Shown piece after piece: positions 12,101 to 24,100 of a stretch of 64,000 nucleotides of DNA (the stretch's first letter is position 1; every line of letters starts with the position of its first letter). Source of the DNA: Zygaena filipendulae (taxonomy: Eukaryota; Arthropoda; Insecta; Lepidoptera; Zygaenidae); the NCBI GenBank assembly GCA_907165275.2, contig OU015665.1, forward strand, positions 1,612,001 to 1,676,000. The letters run 5' to 3'. The translations under genes and the position numbers were made by a program. The notes beneath the pieces are model-generated. The model was not told where the DNA came from. It was given only the letters and a program-made list of their open reading frames with translations, and did no database searches.

Positions 12101-15100
12101 TAGTTACGTTTTGCGTTTTTCGAATTCAAAATTTCGCGTTCGCAGAGGTTTAAAAAACGTGCTTAATATGGTGTATAGCGTTATCTTTTGTGTGTTATTG
12201 AATTCACTCAGGCAATATTCTCCAAGAGTACAATTCCATTCCGAAGATTTAAATTGGACGCAGATAAGCAATAACATGTTAACCCACAAAATTAAGTTAG
12301 TGATTCAGAACGATTTATTGAGAGTTAGGGAACGTTTTTTAACTATGTGTTTACATTATTACATTGCTTAAATATGTAACTAAATATTGAAAATAAAAAA
12401 TGTTGATACAAAATGGCGCTCCTACTTCTAAAACACGATTTACTCAAAATTTCTCCAGTGTGGGTTAACACACTATTGCTTATCTATCTCCAATTGATCA
12501 ACCGATGGAAATAGATATCATCGTATCATTAATTTGAGTCGTTGCATACATTAGGTACGCAGTACCAGAGACAATAATAACAGTACTCTGTTTAGTCTAT
12601 AGCAGGCTGACTCCGATTGATACCATTTGATAATTTCTAGACGTGGCCATTACAAGGGTCGCGCAAGTCAACGAGTGGAATTCTGTGGAATCGGAATGAA
12701 CTACCACGTTTAGTCCTTGCCATCGATTTAAATCGATTAATTTCTCTCAAAGTACTCGCTAACAACGATTCGATTGTGATAGAATAAATGAAACGAAAAC
12801 CGATAGTCAGTACAGTTATCAATTGATTTATGTACTTAGTCCATTTCAAGCCGCACTACTTAAATTGTGAATGTGAGTTTATTGGTTAGTTTCTATAACT
12901 ATTCAAACCATCATCATGACATTTTGCATACACGGGTGAAACCGCAGGGAGCTAGTATCACATATAAATCTAAAATAGGACATCGTCCGTTAACGGCGTC
13001 TCCTTCGGGCTAATCTGTGTAAATTGAGTTTACTAAATGCAAAAACATCAAAAATCGAAGGAATTTGATTAATCAGTTGTCATCAATTATTTATTTATTC
13101 ATATTATTGATAATTAAGAAGTCACAAAAGATATTCTAAATCGGAAAAATCCTCGTCCCATATCTAACCCTCATTAATCAGTTCAATAATATTCAAGACT
13201 GAACGGTCACTATTATGTCACAAAAGCGGCGGGTCAGACATTGCCCAGAAAACAGGACCCTGACTGATTAATAAGTATCGAGGGTAATGTAACCAAGTAG
13301 CCGGGTGCTAGACTATAAATTGTATAATTAACATAACAATAATTACCTACGACTTATGAACTCTGCACTTAGGATTTAAATAAGCTTCTATATTTTAGTG
13401 AACATTAGCTATAACTTTGTCCAATTCAGAAGTAATGCTGAAGTGGGCACCTGATTTTAATACTGGTTTTACTGTTCCCTGCGGTTTCACCCGCATTAAT
13501 TTCGGTGACCCCGCGGGAATTCCGGGATAAAAAGTACCGTATGTGTTATTCTGACGTATATTATCGTAATGTTTCATTAAAATCCGTTCAGTAGTTTTTG
13601 CGTGAAAGAGTAACAAACATTCAAACATAGAAACTTTTGCGTTTACAATATCAGTAAGGATATATTAGCGAATAGTGTGTCACGTTGGCGTTGAATGGAG
13701 AAGCCACGAACAATGATGGCTCAAACATCTGGTACGATTTGAGATGGACATAAATCGAAGGTCAGCGAAGATTCGTTAAATATTGCAACATTTCCAACTA
13801 TCGATTTAGTCGCCATTTCTTCGAGGCTATCTCTTTCATATGCCGCAATCTGAAAAGAATACTCCGCATGATTCATGCGGAGAGTTCTCGAGCTGTGCGG
13901 TTTGCATGCGTGGGCGCATGCGTTTCTGCAATCTCATCGTGTAATGGAGCGTTGTGTGTGACCGTTCTGATTTGTACGCGTGTCCCGTAATAGCGTGGCG
14001 ATGCTAATATTGTATGCTGCTGTTAGTTCCACTATCATGCTTGAAGTTAATTCATAATTGTCATCTACATTATTATTATGAGGAGGTAAAAAATTTGTAT
14101 GTAGGTCAACTACTGAACGGATTATGAACATTCTTTCAGTGTCATACTAGGATACTGCTTATTTTGTAACAAAATAGAGACAATTTTTAAAATTATAGGA
14201 AATTAACTCGCTCAGCCCGCCGCGCCGTTGTTTCACCCGAGTCGATTTCGGAATCCCCGCAAGTACTCTTTGTATCGGGATGAAATTCTCTCCTATTCCA
14301 AAACTACTAAACTATTCGTAATTATGCACCAAATAGCTGTTTCCCTCATTGTTTTATTCCCACAGGAATTCTGGGATTGATATACCATATTATGTCCTTT
14401 TCTGACAAGCACTTGATGATATGATTAAATGCATGAAAAGATTTTTTACCTCAATGTTACCTGCCATTTTTAATTTACTTTTTTCGTTCCACTAGGCGAG
14501 TGTTCGGCTACAGTACGTTGCTGGCCAGTATCCTGACGATCCTCACCCCGGGAGCGGCCGCCGCCGGGTTCGGTTGGATAATAGCCCTGAGGATAGTCCT
14601 CGGCTTCCTGCTCGGTGCGACGTGGCCTGCCATCCTGCCGATGGCTTCCAAATGGGTGCCGCCGATGGATAGATCGAAGTTCATGTCGAACATGATGGGT
14701 AAGATTACATAATATATGTATACTAGCTGTTTTCAGCGGTTTCACCCGCGTTAATTCCGGAGATACCGCGGGAATTCCCGGATAAAAAGTACCCTATGAC
14801 CTTATATGTACCACTGACAATGTGTTTGCCAAATTTCATGATGATCGGTTGAGCCGTTAAGGCGTGAAAGCGTAACAGACAGACAGACACACAGACAGGC
14901 AGACAGACAGAGTTGCTTTCGCATTTATAATATTAGTAGGGATTTAAGTTAATGCATGTGTTGTCTTATTTATTTTAAATACTAGCAGCTTTACCCCCTG
15001 CAGTTTCACTCGCATGAATTTCCGTACTCCCGCATCAACTCCTTGTTCCGAGATAAAAGGTATCCTATATCACTCACGAATAATGTCCTTTTCTATTGGT

Positions 15101-18100
15101 GAAAGAATTTTTAGAATGGTTCATCCAAACGTACTTTTGAATTCTTTTTATAAACTACCCAATGTTAGTGTAAACTTCGGAGTATTGAGTCAATACTTGG
15201 TAGGTACCTACTTTTTATTATGTGATATAGAAAATAGTTGATATAATTAGTTTTTTAGTTAGGGTAGCCGTGGGGAGATCAATAGATATAATAGTGGCAG
15301 ACAAAACCACAAAAAAGAAACATGATATCTCTTCACATTAGGCGCCCCCTAAATAATCTGCCAAAAAAGTTTGTTTAAGTTGACAAGGCAAACCTGTGTT
15401 GTTATGTTAGATGTACAACTTGGGTAAAACCACACACATTGTTTGGGTTCCGCGCCGATAGGGTAAAACGGGACCCTATTACTAAGAAGCCTGTCTGTCC
15501 GTCTGTCACTAGGCTGTATCTCATGAACTGTGATGGTTAGACAGTTGTTTTCACAGATGATGTAAGTATTTCTGTTGCCGCTACAACAACAAATAGGTAA
15601 TAAAAACAGAATTGAATAAATATTTAATAAACCAAACGTGATTTTTCTTTGCCGTTTTTAATTTTTTTATAGATAATGGTACGGAACCCTTCGTGTTCCC
15701 AATGTCATTGTTTTTTAATAGGTACTTGCTACTTGCAGTTTTTGAATCATAACAATGGCAACCGCGGTTCATTCTCGTGTTTTTTGAGAGAATACGAAAT
15801 TTATATTCATAAATTGTTTAACAATAACATTACGAATGCCACTATCTTAGCTGTTTAGTCACGGATGCTAGTAAGAATACTAATTGCCGTTCATTCTGCT
15901 TACATACATTACAATGGATGGAGTGAAGTTATTTATGTGACTCATCTATCACCATGAGTCTTGTCTCAATTGATCTTACCTTGACATCCTGAAGCGGGAA
16001 AATTCAGCAATTAGCAGAAATAGATATCTAGTCAAATCGTAAGACTAATCTTACTGATATTTTAAAGAGGTTTACCTTAGTTTGTTTGCGAGGTTGTAGG
16101 GCCAGGGGTAATCTCTCGATCTACTGAACCGATTTTAATTTTTTTTTACCAATATAAAGCCACGTTATTTATGAGTATCATAGGCTATATCGTATCCCAG
16201 AATTCCTGCGGGAACTCCGGTATAGGTATTACCGCGGGTGAAACTTCGGGGAACATCTAGTCTCAAATAAGAGAGATACCGAAGTCGTGTTGCGTTGGGC
16301 ACAGATAATATAATACTATACTAGTACTTTGGGCATTGATACGATACATATATTGGTACCTTTTTTACGTTTTACTCGGTTCTATACAAACATTTCAAAA
16401 AGTCGTATCGAAACTTAATTTTGGTTGAATTAGCATAAAAGTGAAACTAAAAGCAGTTTAAAAGAAAAAAAAACTACAAATTGAAAATAACTGCACATCT
16501 ACCCACTATGTACCAGCTTCACAGATTCCAGTTTGGCGGTTTCTTTGTTTTAGGCTTAGTTTGAGGATGTTTTTGCATCGATGTGTATTTGGGTGTTAAA
16601 ATTAACGGAGTCTCAAGTATTTGAGACACTCTTTTGTTACAGGGGAGGTAAGATCAGTGTTTCTTTCATCAGTTGACGATTGTCTGCCAAAATGACACAG
16701 TATTTATTCGAGTTGTTGTTTTCATACCGAAACGAACTGCGCAGACATCCCAACACGTGTTTATTTATTTATTTGTTCTTATGTGTTATGCAATTATTTT
16801 GCGCCAGATTCGCAAGTGTTGAGCGCTCATTCACAACTTTCGATTGCTTTTATAAAAGTACATCTATTAGCTATCGGTTCGTCTCAAAAGTCGTAACAGT
16901 TGATTTAGGTCAAAGGCCATAATATTCTGGACAAGAAATTTTCATTTGCATTCCTTTTATTTATTTTTTACAAAATACTGATCACTAAAACAGATATTTA
17001 AGTTACAATTAACGGACGCACTCAGAGTCGACTTTAATGATTACTTAGTTAAGTATAGATTTTTAAAACAAAATTGCCGCAATCAGAGACGTTCAGTAAA
17101 TTGGCATTTAATAGGATGTAACTTAATTAGTTAAATGCCAATTAACATTAATTTATTAAACTTGTCTGATTGCGGCAATTTTATTTTAAAAATCTACACT
17201 TAACTAAGTAACCATTAAATTCGACTCTGAGTGCGGCGGTAAGACTGACTGGCTTGTTTTTGCTACGTATTATAAGAGCATCACCAAATAAATGAAGAAT
17301 GACATGCCATTACAGCTCTATGCAGGTCATGGCCATCCCACTCGAATTTCTAGTGCATCGGCCATTGAAGTATATGTACTAAGCTGGTACGTCAGTACAT
17401 ACATCTTAATCTTATCTTATCTTAATCTTTAATATATATAAATCACGTGGCACGTTGTTTGTCCGCGATGGACTCCGAAACTACTGAACGGATTTTGATA
17501 AAATTTTGTAGCCATTTATAATATGGTCCAATTTAAAAGATGGGATAGTTTTCACCAGCTGATCACCGTAAACTACTGTGAGGGGTACAAAGAAGGACGT
17601 AGAGTACTTTTTTCCCGGAATTCCCGCGGGAACTCCGAAATTACCCCGGATGAAATCGCGGGGGACAGCTAGTATTATTATACTTCAATGGCATCGGCAC
17701 AAGAAATTCTTTACTGTGTGGACGGCTTACGGCGGCGCACTGATTAGTAAAGTAACCTTGAACCCATTGAAGAATATGTAGGTACTAGTTAAGTAGTTAA
17801 CGTACATAGTGCTTCAATGCTTGAACCGTGATAAAATGTAAAATTCAATGTTTATGTAATTCTGAAGTCATCATTACGTTACGTTTGTAGCTAAAAAAAC
17901 CTCGTTTTTCTATACACTCAAATGGACTCGGTGAATGAAATATTTAGAATAGAGAATAGAATAGAATTTCTACACTTTATTGTACACCAAAATAATGTTA
18001 CAGTGTGTTAACAAAAACTTATAACTAAAGGCATACAAAAGGCGGTCTTGTCGCTTTACTAGCGATCTCTTCCAGACAACCTTTATAACCTAATATTTAG

Positions 18101-21100
18101 GATTTTAAAATTCTGAAATTAGCAGTAAAAGCCTTTTTGTTTTAATCTAAGAGTAAAAGGGGAAAAGTAACTACCTAGTTCGTTTCATTACGAATCGCGT
18201 TTCTAATCCAAGTAGGCCTCTGACTGGTGAAGCTACACGGGGGAGCGCGCAGGCGTGGCTGCTGACGTCACTGCGATGGCGAGCGCTGATTGGTCGCCAC
18301 TCCTGCGCAACTGTTGCTATGCCGCTGCGGTTCAAGTTTCCAGAACTGCCGTTTTATTTTTGTTTGACATAATATTGTATGCTGTGACGCCTGCGCGCGC
18401 TCGGCTCCGCGGCACGTTTAGCAACTACATAAATTATTATGATGGCAAGGTTGCGAGTGCGACACGATATACCTATCCACTATGGGTTATTGAATACCTA
18501 AGTATTTACTCGATTTTATCGACTAGTCAATGCCCGTGGGTTCATCCGCGTGAATTTTGGGATTCCCTCAGGAACTCCTTCGGAAATCGTACATCAGAAA
18601 TGTCAAATCCTAGCCTGATAGGTCAAAACATCGCATAAATCATATTAATAATGATACAATAACTCAGTACATTCACGAAGACAAGCTTTCATGGAAATCT
18701 CCGTACAGTGAATGACGTTAATTGTTGGAAATTTATTATCGAAACGATTTATATGAACAGGCATCGCTGGATAAAATTATAATCAATGAAAATAATTGTA
18801 ACAATCGTAAACAAATTAATGACGCATATTCTTTATGCAATACTCCGTTTATTTGATTCATCTACGGCAAAGGTTGTCAAACTCTTGTCCCTATATAGCA
18901 ATTTTTCTATCCAACTCCGTTTTAGGGATAAAAGAACTGTTTTAAGGAAAAAAAAAAACAAAAATACTATGCGTGAAAGCCAGATAAACATAATTTTGCT
19001 TTTATCACATATAGGTAAGTACTAGCTGTGCCGCGTGGTTTCACCCGCATTAGTTTGATAATTCACTCCTATTGGTCATAGCGTAATATACATAGTAGGT
19101 CTTCCTCGATAAATAGACTACCCAACACAAAAAAAAAATTTTAATTCGAACCAATAGTTCGATTAGTTTAATCAAATTTCAATAAAACTCACTTTCGCAT
19201 TTATAATATTAGAATACGTAGTATAATATTACTCTGAGATATTAGTAAGGATAAAATAAACTATAGATGTTAGAATATCTTCCGCTTTGTTTATTGAACT
19301 TTACATTTTTATTGAAGTGCTGGAAATAGGTAAGTATTTTGCGCATTCGTTGCTTCAGATGTAGATAAATTGATGCAAACATTTAAATTTAATTCATCGT
19401 TGTTATATTGGCAGATGTCCAATTGTCCACTAGAAAATGCGTCTTCATGTAGGTATGTACTCGTATCAAAAATTATTCCAGTAATACACCTATACGCATC
19501 AATATATAAATAAAAAAAATTGTACGTCGATATTAGCATATTTTTGCTTAGCCAGCTGAATATACGATATGATGAAAATACATTATGTTTTGGATTAACA
19601 CTCAAGATGTTTTAAATCCTTGGTCCAGTGCTCAGACCAAATAAAAATTAAAGACGGAACGCGTAGAACAAACAAGTGAAGCCCGGAAAAAGACACCATC
19701 GCCGTGCACGTACACAGAAACACGCACACACTTACAAGAAAAAGCACCATACCTTTTAGTTAAAAAATGCCATATTGTGTCGTCAACGGTCAAAAAATAA
19801 AAAACAGCATGGAATTACATAGCACCAGTAAGTAAACTTAGCAAATCCATACACTTTCCTAAGCACCACATGCATACATATTAACCGGCTTCACTTCGTT
19901 GTTCGAGACGTTTCGTCTTTAGTTTTTGTTTGGTCTGTGGTCCATTGACAGTATTTCTAAATTTAAACTTAATTCGCGCAGTTTCTCTTTGTGTATATTG
20001 TTTTGTTTACGTACACGTGGAGTCGGATGACAATGGAGATTCCAAACGCGGCAAAGTTACCAATTGGTCTTTTTTCTGTTTTGTGACGTGTTTCTTTGTT
20101 TTGATTTCTATGAATTAGTAGCCCCTTTATATTTAAATAAAATATGGGACGACAGGACGTAGTAAATAGTGCATTCGTTTCTTTTATATTTACTATTGAT
20201 ATTAGTCTAATTGTGGAGAAAGAGGAAATAGCTACTATTTTATTTAATTAAAAGTTTCCATAATTCTTTTGTGGATGTACCTAGTTATTAAAATTATTAA
20301 ATCGTAATTTTTTGAGATCAATACCGTATTGGCGTCTCCCTGCAGAACGCTTACCAAATACCAATTGCCTAAATTATATTTTAAGCATAGGAAATAAATA
20401 CATCTAATTTATTTCCTATGCTAATAATTTCCATCTAATTTATCAACTTGGCTAGGGGGGCACCCCTAGCCAAGTTGACAATATACAATCGTTAACGCAC
20501 AGAAAACTGAGAAACGAATCGTAGTATCACGTGGTCTGTTCACGTAAAATCGTCCAGTTTATATCGTGGACACGTGACAATATTATAATGACTCCTTTCC
20601 TTAGTTTTCTATGTGTTAACGATTACAGATTGTCAACTTGACTAGGGGGGCTATTTAATTTTATACATTTACTAGCTGTGCCCCGCGATTTCACCCGCGA
20701 AAATTTCGGAGATTCCGCAGGAATTCGAATTTTCAAAAATCCTTTCTCAGCGGATGCCTACGTCATTACAACTATCTACATATATGCCAAATTTCAACGA
20801 AATCCGTTCAGTAGTTTCGACTGTGCGCTGATGAGTCAGTCAGGTTTGCCTTTTATACTTACATATATTTAGAATTTAGATACTCAGCTCTTTAAGTGAA
20901 GATTAAAGACAAAACAAATTGTCAACAGCGTCGTCCCTCGGTGCGGCCGTGACGATGCCGATATGCGGATTCCTGATCGCGCATTTTGGCTGGGAGTCCG
21001 CCTTCTACTTCACTGGTAATTTATTCGATCTTTACTATTCCGATTCCGGTATTTGTGTCGACATTAGGGCGGCGCCACAGTCTTTGCGGCGGCGGTGGAG

Positions 21101-24100
21101 GCGGCGGCAACGGCAAAAACAAATGGTACACAACATAAGAAGTAGGCCACAGCTATCAACGGCGCGAGCTGTGGCCAACTTCTTATGTTGTCTACCATTT
21201 GTTTTTGCCGCCGCCGCCACCGCCGCCGCAAAGACTGTGGCGCTGCCCTTAGACATCGTACATCAACATACTCAATGCTGTATTAAGTGTAACAAGATAT
21301 ACGTCCTAACACACAGGCATCATCGGCGTGATGTGGTCGGTGGCGTGGTTCGCTGTGGTGTACGACAGCCCCGCGCAGCACCCGCGCATCTCGGAGGCGG
21401 AGCGCGACTTCCTCGAGAAGGCGCTGCCGCAAGACACCAACAGCAAAGTGGTGAGTCCCACGAAATGAGGATGGTAATCAGTTTAAAGTCCGGCTCCCCA
21501 AGATAAGGAACTCTGTCACCATTTTTCGACAGCGCACTATGCCGATGGTAAACAAACGTTTAAGGTACCGCTCCCCAAAATACCGTAAAACTGAAAAATT
21601 ATTATGCTATCATTTTTCACATTAACTATGGTTTTTTTTTTTTTAAACTAGAAAGTAAATAAATAATGGCATGGCATGAGAAGCTATTAGATTTTTATCG
21701 AAATCTATTTTGATCAAAATTACTTAATAAAAAAGATGCTGCTGTAATTTTTATCGAAAAAATATGGATTTTTTTTAAATATTGTGTGTAAAAAACAGAA
21801 AAAAAAACTTGCTTCTACATCTAATATCTTAAAATTACTCGTTGTCAACTGAAAAGTTTTAGAAGAAACGATACTTTTCAAAATTAAGAAACGTTTCCGC
21901 CCCAAACTTTGTATAGGAAGTTGTCTAGACTCGTCCTTATGATAACGTTAGATGTGCACAAAATTAATTCGCAACGAATATAAATCACTTGTTCAAATAC
22001 AATTCAAGGTCGATCAATCAATTATTCTGCTGTGACGTGGGTCTTTGTACTTAGTTGCCGCGGTGACTACTGAGACATGATTCTATAAAATACTGTATAA
22101 AAAAACTGTACAAAATATATCGTGTATATTCGCCAAATGCTAGTGTGGGTTTCCTCACACGTGAATACCATTTTTGAATGAATGACTGAATGAAACACTA
22201 TGTAAAAAAACTATGTACTTTTGTGTGAGTAAATAAATAAAAAAAAAGAACACTTTATTGAGCACCACAATCAGTACAATGAGAAATAACTTATAAATTG
22301 GAAAGTATTAAGTGGCTCCAAAGGGCGGCCGTATCACTATAAAGCGGTCCCTTCCAGGCTACCAGGTGGAGTATGGAGATATAACAGTAAAGCACTTTTA
22401 TCTATAATGTAGGTTAGAGACTTTGTCTGTTTTGAGCGCACAACCGTCCAGCTGAACTAGAACAGTCGTATAATAAGAGCATAATTAATGACAATTACGG
22501 CCGCACTCAGAGTCGTTTTAATGATTACTTAAATTTATGTAAAGATTTGTAAAAAAAAACTGCCGCACTCAGAGACGTTCATTAAATTAATAATAATGGG
22601 CATCGTCTCTGATTGCGGCAGCATTTTTTTACAAATCTTTACTTAAAATTAAGTAAGTAATCATTAAAATAATAATAATGCGCTTAATTCCTGTATTTAA
22701 CATAATATGACCTCTTTTTTATCACTTATCATCAATTTAAATTTTCAAAACTCACAATTTTTCTAGGGTGGGCAAAGAAGTGTCCCTGGCGCCCTGCTAG
22801 CTACGCCTATAATAACTGATCAACCATCATCAGTCTATGAAGACGTATCACCCATCATCACCTGTGTTCCCGCCCCCAGAGGCAGCCGGTGCCGTGGCGC
22901 GCGCTGTTCACCTCGCTCCCGGTGTGGGCCATCATCATCACCCACGGCGCCTCCGTGTTCGGCTACTTCACGGTCGTCAACCAGCTGCCCACGTACATCG
23001 AGAGCATACTGCACTACAGCATCAAACACGTGAGTACTATGACTATGTACAATATGGATAATATAATGCAATACAATACAATACAAATATTCTTTGTTGT
23101 CACCAAAAAAACGAAAAAAGTATTAAAATACTTGGTGGGAAATACAGGCAACAAACAGGCGGTTTTATTGCTTAAAAGTAATTTTTTCCAGGCAGCCTGT
23201 GCTGGTTGGTGATGGTGATGATACACCGTACAACGCAGCCATATTGAATCATAACTATGTTTGCATGGTGTAAAAGTGAAAAGATGATGATGATGATGCT
23301 GTTCACACATCTATCTTAGATAGCAATGTAACATTGTTATTGGCGTTTCGCCATAATTTCGCCATAATATAAGAAAAATATCTTTAAATTAGTGAAACAA
23401 TGCGTCACGTAAAAAATGAAAAATACGTGTCCGATATTTTATATTAACCTATACAACGGACTAAAAACTGAAATTTTATTCATCTAGCTGTAGATGAGCA
23501 ATCAACCCGGTGCTTGGGTTAAAACCCGATAAAAGCCAACCTTTTACGGTCTTTTATTGGGTTTAAATCCGAAGTCGGAGGGCTTTTATCTGGTTTTAAT
23601 CCCAAGCACCGGGTTGGTTGTCCATCTATTCATCTAGCCCATTATCCATACACAATTACACATCAATCCCACGATAACACAATATCATATTGCAAAAATT
23701 TATCATAGCAATTTGTTTACCATCCGTGATCCGATACACGTGTACGATCGGTTCGTGATGCATATTGTTGTTTAGAAAACATGTATCTACGATGTGAGTA
23801 AACTTTTCTAATTACAGTACCTAAGTAGGTACATACGGTTATTTACATAAGTCCGGTTGGCGTATCTAATCGCTATCCACGTCTGTCGGTCTGTCCGCGT
23901 AGTTCTTTTAAGCTACGCAATGGATTTTGATGCGGTTTTCTCAGACAATTTCTTTGGAAGTAGATAAACTAGGGCCCAATAGTGATTCCTGAAGTAGACT
24001 AATTTTGAAAAGCGACAATGTCAGTCAATTAATGTGATAATCTATACCGGTATGAATCTCAGAACAATAACATTATTCTTCTGAGGTATGAATATTTTAG

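Noticed and set aside
18255..18638. 127-codon open frame
   Set aside because: Coincides with the GC-rich block; no domain, no splice context and it runs into a family A fragment.
20919..21506. 195-codon open frame
   Set aside because: It starts in real SLC17 exon 5 but then reads through the intron and the Harbinger-like hairpin; the arms' GGC/GCC repeats simply lack stops.
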